Shown: piece after piece, positions 6,596 through 14,344 of the stretch
How positions within the stretch are numbered: position 1 is the stretch's first letter
How the letters are laid out: the number at the start of each line of letters is the position of its first letter
Source: a virus
Length of the DNA stretch: 24,440 nucleotides
Strand: one strand, 5' to 3'
Virus record (IMG/VR): IMGVR_UViG_3300027971_000215
Coordinates: 1 to 24,440 of that record
Notes under the pieces: generated by a model
Told to the model about the DNA's origin: nothing
The model's database searches: none
The model's input: the letters and a program-made list of their open reading frames with translations, nothing else
Position numbers and translations under genes: made by a program

Positions 6596-7203
6596 GTTGT
6601 GGTAGGTTCTTGGCGCAGAAAGATGGCAGGATATCCGTCCGAGCAGATTGTTACTGGCAGAAGGTTTGTTCGCACGTTTTGTACAATCTGAAAGTTTTTT
6701 GCATTAGATGGGTCAATAAAGAGCCCGATGGTAATCCTCGATTGGATCTGCTTACCGCCAGAAATGGTTACAAGCTCTAAGGTTTGGTCTGGGGCAATAG
6801 CTTTTAACAAACAACTGGTAATTTTTAAATCGCTAACAGTTGCCTCAAGATAAATTCGTGCAGGAGCCTCAAAATCAACCCACTTTTCCTGATTTGAAAC
6901 AAGGGTGTCGTTATTCCCGACTGAGCCCTGAATGACAAAGAACTGATATTTTTTATCTTTTTGCCTGATCTTGATTTTGAACGGGTAGAGATCCTCTGGG
7001 CTGGAAGATCCTGAACCAGTTTTAATGGTTAGAGACGTGCCGCCGCTTGATCGCGTGAGGGTGTAGCCCACGCCTGGCTGAATCCTGCACTGGTCTATGG
7101 CCTCCCGCAGCTTGTTCAGCTTATCGACAAATTGTGTGACGTTGGGATTGCTGGCTACCTCAAATGCTCCGCACTGAAAGCTGTCGGACTTTTCACTGGC
7201 CAT
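6592..7203 (-). CDS. Hypothetical tail-tip structural protein
   Basis: In this 203-residue protein, residues 20-45 form a helical segment (VTQFVDKLNKLREAID) followed by QPGVGYTLTRSSGGTSLTI and a long beta-rich part (YPFKIKIRQKDKKYQFFVI). A short coiled helix leading into beta strands is common in trimeric phage tip and fibre adaptors. I do not recognise a named family. The gene lies 6 bp after the large repeat protein and overlaps the next gene by four bases, so it belongs to the tail operon. Confidence 0.45.
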   Translation of the reverse strand: MASEKSDSFQCGAFEVASNPNVTQFVDKLNKLREAIDQCRIQPGVGYTLTRSSGGTSLTIKTGSGSSSPEDLYPFKIKIRQKDKKYQFFVIQGSVGNNDTLVSNQEKWVDFEAPARIYLEATVSDLKITSCLLKAIAPDQTLELVTISGGKQIQSRITIGLFIDPSNAKNFQIVQNVRTNLLPVTICSDGYPAIFLRQEPTTT

Positions 7204-7209
7204 GGCGGC

Positions 7210-9489
7210 CTAGCTGATCCGTGCTTGGATAGTAATGGGAACTTGAGCGAGCACGGTGGTATCTGTCCCGGTCTTTTCCTCTATCTGAAGATAGGCGGAG
7301 GCTGAGCTGTTCCCGGCCAGTAGTGTGGTTACGGATGCGGTGGAGAGATCGATCTGCTTTTTGTAGTAAACAGAGGATGGAGCAGAATCAAGCGTGGCGG
7401 CCGGAGCAGATGTGTAGCCAACGCCTCCTGTGGTGATTGAGATGGTGGTAATAGATCCGTTTTCAATGGTGGCCTCGGCTGCCGCTCCTGTTCCACCTCC
7501 GCCAGTAAGTGTGACGACTGGGGCGACCAGATATCCCAATCCCTTACAGGTAACGGTAAACGCGGAGATTTGACCGCCCAGATCAGGTTTGGTCACCACT
7601 ACTCCGGGGACGCTGGTGTAGCCACGACCAGAATTAACAACGCTAAAGCTCTGGCTAGTCCCGGCTTTTACAAAATTTACGATAGCGGTCGATCCCCCCG
7701 CTGGGGCGGCGGAGACAGCGCAGGAGAATGTGCCGTCAGAATAACCAACTCCCGAGGTGACGACGGCTACAGTCCTGATCCCGTTTCCGCTATTGGGCGC
7801 TGAAATGCTGATCGAGGGAGTGCCCGTGTAGCCGTATCCAGCCGAGACTAAAGACAGTGAAACAGATCCATCACCATTAAGTCCGGCAGATATGACCGCA
7901 GGCGTAGCGCCAGGGGCCGTGGAAAGGTAGTTAAAAGAATCTATGGTTACTTCTGGCGCTGTTTCCCAGTAGCCCGCTCCAGCACATGTAGCGGTGATGC
8001 CGGAAATGGATTTATAGCTGGTCAGACTGACTACGGTGGAGGTGGTAGTAAATCCGCTACCACTGCAAACGACGGTGATGCTGGAAAGTTGTCCAGTATT
8101 TGAAACAGAGACAACGCCAGACGCTGCATCGCCACCGCATGAATCTGAATTAATGGCAAAAGGAATGGCACTGCCGGCGGCGTAGCCCGATCCAGCGCAA
8201 GCGACAGAGGCGGATGAAAACGTCCTGGTAAAAGTTAACGGATAGATTTTGGCTCCGACAGTAGCAAGGGAAACGGATGAGGACGGCGGGCAGGCAAACT
8301 TATCGATTCTAAACAAAAAGGAGTTACTAGTGACGGAAACCAAGGGCCATACTCCCTTTACCCCGAAGCTCTTAAATCCAGTGTAGCTATCTACATAATC
8401 CAAAGCCTCTACATAAATTAGGCTGCCAGCGGCAAGCCCGTGGGCGGTGCTGGTGACTACGGTGGTGCGGCCGGAAATGGATGCGGAGGTGGCGGTCTTG
8501 TAGGCGCCTAAGGTGTAGTCGCTAGGATCGGGAACGACAAAAATATCCGGGCTGTCCGAATAATTACTGCCAGTGCTCTGTACTTGAATAGTAAGCGCCC
8601 CATTAGTTAGCTGAGGGGTAAGCTGGGCGCGGTTAGCCGGGTTTCTAATATTCACATGCCCAGTGAGGACTGCGGATCCGTTACCAATGCTGGCCATGGC
8701 CACTGTGACCGATCCAACTATGGGTGAAACTCCAAGAAGGGTGACGCTCGATGCAAAGCCTCCGCTGACAACCGACGAAGCAAAAGTGGCTATCGTGCCC
8801 AGCTGGTTTGATACTTGCGCAGACCCCGAGTGCCCGCCTGATTCATATCCCGCGGCGGCGGAGTATGTAGCATACAAAGACATAACCTCTGGCCAGTTGT
8901 CGGTTGATTGTTGGGTGTATATGGCCTCGTTCTTTGCCTCGTTTGTTCCATTGACCAGCACGTAAAACGGATCTTTTGAAAAAATATCAGGCTCAGACGC
9001 AAAAACGCAGGGGACGGTAGTAAAGTAATTCCCGCATGTAGGTACCTCTAGGGCGACAAGCTGGTTACTCTTAAGCACGGGCACAACAGACGGCAACTGC
9101 ACTTGGCTAAAGTTTGCGGTGATGGATCCAGTGACAGGACTATTCATGCCCGCCGTGGCCGTAGCTGTAATTGATCCCAGCATGGTGGCCAGCGCAGTGG
9201 CCGTGACTGGGCTAGTGATGCCGACGGTGGCCGTAGCGGAGGCGGACAACGTAACAACAGAAAGGCTGAGTACGGAGGCGACGCTGGCCGATCCTAGCGC
9301 TCCGATGCGTACGTTCACGGCACTGGCGGCGGATGTGTACTGCGCCATGCTTCCTGAAGCTCTTGTGATCAGCTCTAGCTCTAAGGTTGGCTTGTCTCCC
9401 TGGTACAGGCTGGGCGTAGCCGCAATTTGTGTGCTGGAGGATCCCGTGATCAGCTTATTATTGTCGAGGTCTACGTAGAAATGAGGCAT
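7210..9489 (-). CDS. Large tail protein with GxGYTSxP beta repeats
   Basis: At 759 residues this is the largest virion protein of the window. The N-terminal 150 residues are Ala/Ser/Thr/Val-rich with a duplicated element (GITSPVTAT and GMNSPVTGS). From about residue 430 there are eight repeats of the form G-x-G-Y/F-x-x-x-P followed by a beta strand, e.g. GRGYTSVPGVVVTKP and GVGYTSAPAATLDSAP. This repeat type is known from viral structural proteins and builds elongated beta shafts. The C-terminus (SVTTLLAGNSSASAYLQIEE, then VLAQVPITIQA) is a separate domain. It is probably a tail-tip or fibre shaft. There is no catalytic motif. Confidence 0.6.
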   Translation of the reverse strand: MPHFYVDLDNNKLITGSSSTQIAATPSLYQGDKPTLELELITRASGSMAQYTSAASAVNVRIGALGSASVASVLSLSVVTLSASATATVGITSPVTATALATMLGSITATATAGMNSPVTGSITANFSQVQLPSVVPVLKSNQLVALEVPTCGNYFTTVPCVFASEPDIFSKDPFYVLVNGTNEAKNEAIYTQQSTDNWPEVMSLYATYSAAAGYESGGHSGSAQVSNQLGTIATFASSVVSGGFASSVTLLGVSPIVGSVTVAMASIGNGSAVLTGHVNIRNPANRAQLTPQLTNGALTIQVQSTGSNYSDSPDIFVVPDPSDYTLGAYKTATSASISGRTTVVTSTAHGLAAGSLIYVEALDYVDSYTGFKSFGVKGVWPLVSVTSNSFLFRIDKFACPPSSSVSLATVGAKIYPLTFTRTFSSASVACAGSGYAAGSAIPFAINSDSCGGDAASGVVSVSNTGQLSSITVVCSGSGFTTTSTVVSLTSYKSISGITATCAGAGYWETAPEVTIDSFNYLSTAPGATPAVISAGLNGDGSVSLSLVSAGYGYTGTPSISISAPNSGNGIRTVAVVTSGVGYSDGTFSCAVSAAPAGGSTAIVNFVKAGTSQSFSVVNSGRGYTSVPGVVVTKPDLGGQISAFTVTCKGLGYLVAPVVTLTGGGGTGAAAEATIENGSITTISITTGGVGYTSAPAATLDSAPSSVYYKKQIDLSTASVTTLLAGNSSASAYLQIEEKTGTDTTVLAQVPITIQARIS
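7390..8205 (-). repeat. Eight GxGYTSxP-type repeat units
   Basis: Within the 759-residue protein, degenerate units of about 30-40 residues each open with G-S-G-Y, G-A-G-Y, G-R-G-Y, G-L-G-Y or G-V-G-Y. The gcycGTAkCC-type codons recur on the plus strand (for example near 7405, 7530, 7615, 7745, 7830, 7968, 8055 and 8185). Units differ from each other strongly at DNA level, so this is an old protein repeat rather than a recent tandem duplication. Confidence 0.65.
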
Positions 9490-9519
9490 AGATTTGTAAG
9501 CGGTTAGGGTGTCAAAGGA

Positions 9520-10218
9520 TCAAGGGCCGTAGAGAAACGTATCCCAGCCGCCTTGCCCGCTCATTTCGTACTCTTCTGTGATGGTGTAAGATCCTGTCGT
9601 TCCTCTGGCTGATACACTGATAAGCAGAAATGTTGCTCCAGCTGGCGTGCCTGAAACAGTGCCACCTGGGGATGCTATTTTTCCGATTTTACCGCCCGCT
9701 GGAGGCGAGGATGCTTGATAGGTTTTACGAACAACCATTGACGGGACGTAGTAAGATTCAATTCCTGCCGCGAGGTAACCATACAAGCTTCTGCACTTTG
9801 AAGTTTGTCCAGATATAAGTTGGTCTGTAATATCTTCAAAAGTTTTGCCAGGGGTTTGAACGGTGTCTTTGATTAGCTTTATATCTTCCGGCTTAATAAA
9901 TCCACCCCTAGAGATTTGCGATCCGCCAAAGTTTGGGTGGGCCTCAATCGGGACGGTGCGGACGGTTGAAATATATTCATAGGAAGTGCCGCCAGATAGC
10001 GGGCCTGCTGTGGGCGCTTGACCTGCTGAATCTAGTTCAATTTGATACTGGGTGCGGATTTGACCAGCTTCTGATTTTGTGACTGATTTAGATTTTACTG
10101 TCCCGCTGAGGCCTACCGGCTGGGGCGCTTCCTCTGTTCCGACGTAAACAATCGTCGTCGACTGTTTCCCGTCTTTATCAGTAGAAGTCGTGCGGCCGGG
10201 CTGTTCGTAGTATGCCAT
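9520..10218 (-). CDS. Hypothetical tail protein downstream of the tape measure
   Basis: The 232-residue protein is polar and beta-rich, with no family recognised by eye. Notable segments are ISTVRTVPIEAHPNFGGS, a helical middle (PEDIKLIKDTVQTPGKTFED) and a Gly-rich C-terminal part with TITEEYEMSGQGGWD. It starts at a TAATG junction with the tape measure gene. In siphoviruses this slot holds distal tail or tail-tip hub proteins, so a tail-tip role is the best guess. There is no signal peptide or membrane span. Confidence 0.45.
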   Translation of the reverse strand: MAYYEQPGRTTSTDKDGKQSTTIVYVGTEEAPQPVGLSGTVKSKSVTKSEAGQIRTQYQIELDSAGQAPTAGPLSGGTSYEYISTVRTVPIEAHPNFGGSQISRGGFIKPEDIKLIKDTVQTPGKTFEDITDQLISGQTSKCRSLYGYLAAGIESYYVPSMVVRKTYQASSPPAGGKIGKIASPGGTVSGTPAGATFLLISVSARGTTGSYTITEEYEMSGQGGWDTFLYGP

Positions 10219-11315
10219 TATTGTGCTCCTTTAGATGCTCCAAATCCTGGTATTCCGTCAATGATCTCGGCCTTGACCCTAAACTTGCCCGAAGATAGGC
10301 CGCCTAAAATATCTCGGCTGTAATCTTGCCCGCCTATTCTCGCAAATTGCCCGCCTCCTCCGACTTTCTGTAATGCGTCCGCAAGAACAGTCATCTTGTT
10401 GTCGTTATTTTTAATCGCAGCTGGCATAAATCCCTCATCGGCCATAGCCCGTGCTCCGGGTTTCGCCGCTATAGCCATTCGATGATCAAACTCTAATCCA
10501 CCCGCTTTAAACGCATTAATCAGGTTTCCCGGCCCATTCATCATTAACTCCTTTACGTTGCCAGCCAGCAAATCAGTAATCTGGCCTCCAAATTCATATG
10601 CGACCGCTTGAAGCTGTGCGAAAAGGCGAAGCATAGGGGTGCCAAATTTAGCTGCGATATCTGCAAACAAATCTACGATATTGCTCTTAATTCTAATAAA
10701 TTCGTCTTCTAGTCCTTTAAGCGCTCCAGATACCTCAGTCGACATAACTCGCATACTGTCGGCCTCTTCCCGTATAGATGCAGACCCCTGCCCCAAGAAG
10801 GACAACATGCCAGGGCCGCCACGGCTCATTAGATCCTTTGCTAGCGCGAAATCCCTTCCTGCTAATGCACCGCTATGCAGAGCATCTGCAAATTTCATGA
10901 GCTTTTCTGTGGGTGTCATTTTTACTAGGTCGTTTCCAGAGACTCCGATTGCAGCAAACTCTTCCCGCATCTTTGCCGCCTCTTCTCCAGTACCGTTAAA
11001 CGCTTTTTGTGCGTTTGCCTCCATGAGCTGCATGGATCGCGCCAGAGTTTCCATATCTACCCCAGATAACTGAGCGGCGTTTGCCATCCTTTGTAATTCG
11101 TCTGCCGGAATCCCAAATCTCTTAGAAACTTCCACAAGGCGAGACGCCTTGCTAATGGCACCCTCAAAGCCTGCTGCCAATCGCTCAAGACCAAAAACCC
11201 CCGCAAGCCCAGTCATTAACTCATGTTTAAATCGAGCGGCCGAGTTCTGTAGCCTAGCAAATCCAGTTTCAAACGCGGTTGTCTCAAGTCCTACCGATAC
11301 CTTGACTTCACTCAT
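10218..11315 (-). CDS. Short tape measure protein candidate
   Basis: The 365-residue protein is mostly helical. The N-terminus VKVSVGLETTAFETGFARLQ leads into Ala/Leu-rich helices (NSAARFKHELMTGLAGVFG), the usual opening of tail tape measure proteins. Residues 60-230 contain helices with KRFGIPADELQRMANAA and IKSNIVDLFADIAAKFG, also typical. It follows the tail chaperone-position genes and precedes tail-tip genes, as in lambda. The length is small: at about 0.15 nm per residue the tail would be only some 50 nm. The ATG is in ATGA overlap. An alternative is a minor tail protein, but then no tape measure exists in the window. Confidence 0.65.
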   Translation of the reverse strand: MSEVKVSVGLETTAFETGFARLQNSAARFKHELMTGLAGVFGLERLAAGFEGAISKASRLVEVSKRFGIPADELQRMANAAQLSGVDMETLARSMQLMEANAQKAFNGTGEEAAKMREEFAAIGVSGNDLVKMTPTEKLMKFADALHSGALAGRDFALAKDLMSRGGPGMLSFLGQGSASIREEADSMRVMSTEVSGALKGLEDEFIRIKSNIVDLFADIAAKFGTPMLRLFAQLQAVAYEFGGQITDLLAGNVKELMMNGPGNLINAFKAGGLEFDHRMAIAAKPGARAMADEGFMPAAIKNNDNKMTVLADALQKVGGGGQFARIGGQDYSRDILGGLSSGKFRVKAEIIDGIPGFGASKGAQ

Positions 11316-12115
11316 TTAAAGCCTGCGATTTTTGAGGAGTATTTAATTGCCGTGTCGATCTCTTTCACAATCTTGTATCTTGCGATGTCAAGGGCACGCT
11401 GGCCCTGTCCTGGCGATAAAACCTTGGAAACCCAAGGCACTGTATTTGTGAGTGTGATGCGAGGATCCTTATCTCGCATGCTTTGATCGTTCACGATCCC
11501 TCCTGCCCGCTTCCCTGCATGTCGTGTAACCCACTGAGGTATGCCCCTAGATCCACCCAAAAGTTTGGCGCAGGCGGCCCAGCCACCCTTGGCTATTCCT
11601 GACTTCTTCCAGACCGCCTGCTTGTAGGTGGCCAGATCGGTTTGAGAAACCACACCCCGCGGGCGTTCATCATGACGGCCGATGTCCTTAGTCTGGCGCT
11701 TTGAGTTTGCGTTCTTCACGTTGCCACGGCCGGGTGTTCGCATAGTTTGATGAAATGCCTTCATCTGGCCCTTGGTCATGTAGGTATCCGTATCAGTAAT
11801 AAAGACCGTGCCGTCCTTTTTTCGCAACGTAAGACGCCGATTAGTCCCACCCATGACCTCTTGAAAGTAGGCCATGCTCTGTGCGTTAAGCGTCACAAAG
11901 ATATAATTAAGATCCCTAGCGATGGCAGACTTGCCCTGCTGAAATCCTTGTTCGTCTCCAAATGGTTGCGTCTGATAGGCAAGATTTACGGAAATCAGAC
12001 GAGTCGCTTTTTTTAGAGCATCCGAAACGTTTTTTCCTTTTAGCGCCATCCACTGTTTCAGCGCTTGTCGAAGACGCAAATCATCGACCCGCATGTAAAC
12101 TGGTTGCTGGCTCAT
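11312..12115 (-). CDS. Minor tail protein or frameshifted tail chaperone extension
   Basis: The 267-residue protein is rich in Lys and Arg. It contains DDLRLRQALKQWMALKG with ISVNLAYQTQPFG early, an LTLRKKDGTVFITDTDT hairpin, and KSGIAKGGWAACAKLLGG with GIPQWVTRH later. The overall look is of HK97 gp10-like or other minor tail proteins, but no firm family is assigned. Its ATG overlaps the stop of the upstream gene (ATGA) at an A7 run, so it could be made separately or as a frameshift fusion with the 185-residue protein. Its C-terminal helix runs to a TGA that overlaps the tape measure start. Confidence 0.5.
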   Translation of the reverse strand: MSQQPVYMRVDDLRLRQALKQWMALKGKNVSDALKKATRLISVNLAYQTQPFGDEQGFQQGKSAIARDLNYIFVTLNAQSMAYFQEVMGGTNRRLTLRKKDGTVFITDTDTYMTKGQMKAFHQTMRTPGRGNVKNANSKRQTKDIGRHDERPRGVVSQTDLATYKQAVWKKSGIAKGGWAACAKLLGGSRGIPQWVTRHAGKRAGGIVNDQSMRDKDPRITLTNTVPWVSKVLSPGQGQRALDIARYKIVKEIDTAIKYSSKIAGFK

Positions 12116-12123
12116 TTTTTTCC
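12112..12123 (-). other. Candidate -1 programmed frameshift site (A-AAA-AAA)
   Basis: On the minus strand the bases are GGA AAA AAA TGA. The A7 heptamer (12121 down to 12115) is in the phase X-XXY-YYZ required for -1 slippage. After slipping, the next codon is the ATG of the downstream gene, so slippage would fuse 184 residues to the whole 267-residue product. A GAAGG sequence lies a few bases upstream and could act as stimulator or as ribosome site. Confidence 0.4.
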
Positions 12124-12669
12124 AGCCTTCACCCGATCAATCACCAACTGCTCTTCTGGGCTAACTAGATCGATCTCTGAGCCCCTCTGCTTGGCACACG
12201 CGATGTAGTACCAGTGGGCTAAGCCGATCGGCATATTCCACGACCTAGCCTCTCCAAAGCCGTGACGAACAAGCCAGGCGACAAGATCAAGGGCCATAGG
12301 CAGAGCACATTTTGGAGCTTCTTTCTTTTCTGTCTTATCTGCCGTCCAGAGCATTGGAACGGAGTTGTAGTCGTTAAAATACGCCACGAGTTTTTTGGAT
12401 TCTCTTTCAAGTCGCTCGCCACGTAGAAACGTGTTTCGCAAAATCGTAAATGTATCGGCCTTAAGCGTAAATTTAGGCCACTCGTTAGAGCAGATGGCAA
12501 CGGCAGAATGGAGATCAGGAAGTGTAAGCATCCCTCTGCCTAGCCAGATGGGCGACTCGATGGCCTCAAGAAGAAGCGCATGCCATAGGGAAAACGGCCT
12601 TAATCTTTTACCCAAGACGCGGTGCTCTAAATTAAGAACACTTTCAGCAAACTTTAGATCAAGGGACAT
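12112..12669 (-). CDS. Tail assembly chaperone-position protein
   Basis: The 185-residue protein is helical (LDLKFAESVLNLEHRVLGKR, SLWHALLLEAIESP). A C-terminal part IGLAHWYYIACAKQRGSEID leads to a Lys-rich end (KAGKK). Its place, after the tail tube candidates and before the tape measure, is where siphoviruses encode the G-type tail assembly chaperone that coats the tape measure during assembly. The gene ends in a canonical A-AAA-AAA slippery sequence followed at once by TGA, as in lambda-like G/GT systems. Identity is from position and this signal, not homology. Confidence 0.5.
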   Translation of the reverse strand: MSLDLKFAESVLNLEHRVLGKRLRPFSLWHALLLEAIESPIWLGRGMLTLPDLHSAVAICSNEWPKFTLKADTFTILRNTFLRGERLERESKKLVAYFNDYNSVPMLWTADKTEKKEAPKCALPMALDLVAWLVRHGFGEARSWNMPIGLAHWYYIACAKQRGSEIDLVSPEEQLVIDRVKAGKK

Positions 12670-12697
12670 AATCTATGCCCCAGAGTAACAATCTGTT

Positions 12698-12991
12698 TTA
12701 AGCAGCGTAATCGTAGGCGGTGCCACGCAGTGAGACCTTCTTAACGTCTCCTGCGGTACGCTTAGTTTCTGTGCTAGTGACTAGAAATGTTTTCCCCTTG
12801 TAGGTTACCGATGCGCTAGGGGTAAAACCATCGTCAATCCCTTCAACGCTAATATCTAGTTTTTTGTTGTATGCCTCAGCAACAACTGGAACCGTGTTAG
12901 CGGTTCCTGACTCGACAATCGACGTATCAACAGATCCGCTAATGGACACGTTGGTTAGAGCCAATCCTGATACTGTTCCTGAAAATGCCAT
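12698..12991 (-). CDS. Small beta protein, tail tube candidate
   Basis: This is a 97-residue, all-beta protein. Alternating hydrophobic strands include LALTNVSISGSVDTSIVE, KKLDISVEGIDDGFTPS, KTFLVTSTETKRTAGD and VKKVSLRGTAYDY. A compact sandwich or barrel in the position just before the chaperone gene is typical for tail tube subunits, although 97 residues is shorter than usual. It lies one base after the stop of a 95-residue gene of similar size and may be a partner. No signal peptide. Confidence 0.45.
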   Translation of the reverse strand: MAFSGTVSGLALTNVSISGSVDTSIVESGTANTVPVVAEAYNKKLDISVEGIDDGFTPSASVTYKGKTFLVTSTETKRTAGDVKKVSLRGTAYDYAA

Positions 12992-12992
12992 A

Positions 12993-13280
12993 CTATGATA
13001 TTGTTGTCAGTTGGGTTGTGTTAGTTGTGAGCCTATTGGGCTCCACTGGGCTTTCCCTATATTCGTAGGAAATGATTCTGGCCGAAGATCCCATTGATCC
13101 AGTAAAGAGAGTAGGCAGGGATGCAGAACCAACCGTTTCCGTACTTGCCTCGCCTCTTGCGTATTTTTGAAAAACAGTAACTACCGTGCCCGCGGCCCCT
13201 ACTATGGGAGCGAGTTCGTTGGTGGTTACTACTGACTCTGAGACGTTAGAGCTAGCGGTTGTTCCGTAGGTGTATGCCAT
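12993..13280 (-). CDS. Small beta-rich tail protein
   Basis: The 95-residue protein is Thr/Ser/Val-rich. Its segments TYGTTASSNVSESVVTTNE and GAAGTVVTVFQKYARGEAS are followed by IISYEYRESPVEPNR and a polar tail. I do not recognise a family. It lies between the tail terminator candidate and the tail tube candidate, so a role in the tail tube or tail completion is likely. Start is ATG, with only a weak ribosome site. Confidence 0.45.
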   Translation of the reverse strand: MAYTYGTTASSNVSESVVTTNELAPIVGAAGTVVTVFQKYARGEASTETVGSASLPTLFTGSMGSSARIISYEYRESPVEPNRLTTNTTQLTTIS

Positions 13281-13302
13281 ACTCGATAAATTCCCGTGTC
13301 AA

Positions 13303-13719
13303 TCAGCGTGTGACAAAAAAGAAGGCCGAAACTGTGTCTCCCATGGCTTGCTCGTTTCCAGAGCTTTTTTCGTCAGCTATGTAGGAGCCATAAACAGTCA
13401 TCCCTGAGGTAACCGCTGAACAGATTGCCGAGTTGTTCCTAAGCCTTTCGCAGGCCCAAAGGTAGAAAGCGGAGTGGCTAACAGTAGTTCCTGTTTCTTG
13501 TACGGGGGTAATCACGGTGGCATCGATTCTGATCTTTCTGTCTGCCCCTGGGTTACCATCGGAAATTGGCTCAGCCGATTCCGCATGAATAATTAGAGCT
13601 GGCACCTGTAAATCGTCGATGCGATGCCCTGCCTGAATGTTTAAGCCATAGGGTTTGGACGGGCTGACGGTGGTTAGGTAACTTGTCAGAGCACTCTCAA
13701 AGTCTAGGCGGAGGCTCAT
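13303..13719 (-). CDS. Tail terminator-like protein
   Basis: The 138-residue protein starts with a helix (LRLDFESALTSYLTT) and has strands such as DLQVPALIIHAES and RKIRIDATVITPVQE. A second helix SAFYLWACERLRNN and C-terminal strands (TVSAFFFVTR) complete an alpha/beta layout. That topology and the slot between connector and tail tube match tail terminator proteins (lambda U type), which cap the tail. The ATG is in an ATGA overlap with the upstream connector gene. Moderate confidence, as no sequence comparison was possible. Confidence 0.5.
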   Translation of the reverse strand: MSLRLDFESALTSYLTTVSPSKPYGLNIQAGHRIDDLQVPALIIHAESAEPISDGNPGADRKIRIDATVITPVQETGTTVSHSAFYLWACERLRNNSAICSAVTSGMTVYGSYIADEKSSGNEQAMGDTVSAFFFVTR

Positions 13720-14027
13720 TTTCTGACGTCCTCTGGGGTGGAAAGCATGAGGCTGGTAGTTCCGCTGTCGCTATTGATTCCGGCCACCCGCTTGCGAATC
13801 CCCGCTACTGTGATCACGCTGAGCAGGCTGGGCGTGGTGACGCCAGCGCTAACGTAAACAAATTCGCTTCCTTGGGGATCTATCATTCCCCCGTAACCAA
13901 GCTGGCCTGTCTGCTCGTTGGGACTGTAAACGCCCTGAACGGCTACTCCCGAGATTGTGGCGGTGGTGGGTATGGCGGAGATCATATCGGCCAGCCCAGT
14001 AGTCATGAGAGTTTGGAGTTCGGTCAC
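13716..14027 (-). CDS. Head-tail completion protein candidate
   Basis: The 103-residue protein has one helix at the start (TELQTLMTTGLADMISAIP) and beta strands with IDPQGSEFVYVSAGV. It is similar in layout to small head-tail joining proteins (lambda FII type), which have about 100-120 residues. The start is GTG with AAGGGC upstream. It is the first structural gene after the cargo genes, and its stop overlaps the next gene. It could also be a stopper or adaptor; function is by position. Confidence 0.45.
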   Translation of the reverse strand: MTELQTLMTTGLADMISAIPTTATISGVAVQGVYSPNEQTGQLGYGGMIDPQGSEFVYVSAGVTTPSLLSVITVAGIRKRVAGINSDSGTTSLMLSTPEDVRK

Positions 14028-14049
14028 GTCGTAGCCCTTATGTCAAAAC

Positions 14050-14075
14050 TTGCTCTCCTCCTGCTGGCCTATAAA
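14050..14075 (+). promoter_or_regulatory. Possible promoter of the plus-strand gene
   Basis: TATAAA at 14070-14075 lies 8 bases before the ATG at 14084, and TTGCTC at 14050-14055 is a poor -35 with a short 14-bp spacer. If it is used, transcription would begin almost at the ATG, giving a leaderless mRNA. This would explain the absence of a ribosome site. The match is weak and by eye. Confidence 0.25.
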
Positions 14076-14083
14076 TTTAGCAG

Positions 14084-14344
14084 ATGGCCAAGTGGTTTTT
14101 TATTTTTGTTTTAATTTGTAGCGTGGCGCTGGGGGCTGATGCGGTGAGTGAAAAGCGGCTAAGCCTAGACGACGGAAAGTGGTGTCTGAAGGGAAAGCCG
14201 TTTTCTGGGGTGGCTTTTGTAGCGGAGGGCAACTGGCGAGCGGAGATGACTTATCTGGATGGAGTGCTAGACGGACCCGTGACGGTGATCGTAAATAACA
14301 AACTGTTCTCCCAGTTTAGCTACTCCAACGGCGTGAGAAATTAG
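14084..14344 (+). CDS. Secreted MORN-like protein (moron candidate)
   Basis: This is the only gene on the plus strand. The product has 86 residues; residues 1-20 (MAKWFFIFVLICSVALGADA) are a signal peptide with predicted cleavage after ADA. The mature part shows MORN-type units: LDDGKWCLKGKPFSG, then MTYLDGVLDGPVTV and a third weak FSYSNGV. Such repeats occur in secreted or surface proteins. There is no ribosome site before the ATG. It converges on the methyltransferase gene with a 3-bp overlap of stops. Its opposite orientation, own signal peptide and position in a cargo region suggest a gene expressed independently of the late operon, perhaps changing the host envelope. Confidence 0.65.
   Translation: MAKWFFIFVLICSVALGADAVSEKRLSLDDGKWCLKGKPFSGVAFVAEGNWRAEMTYLDGVLDGPVTVIVNNKLFSQFSYSNGVRN

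Noticed and set aside
13683-14114. 143-residue plus-strand frame including a short MSKLALLLLA start at 14040
   Set aside because: Most of it is antisense to two connector/terminator genes. The short hydrophobic end overlaps the MORN-like gene start out of frame and stops quickly.
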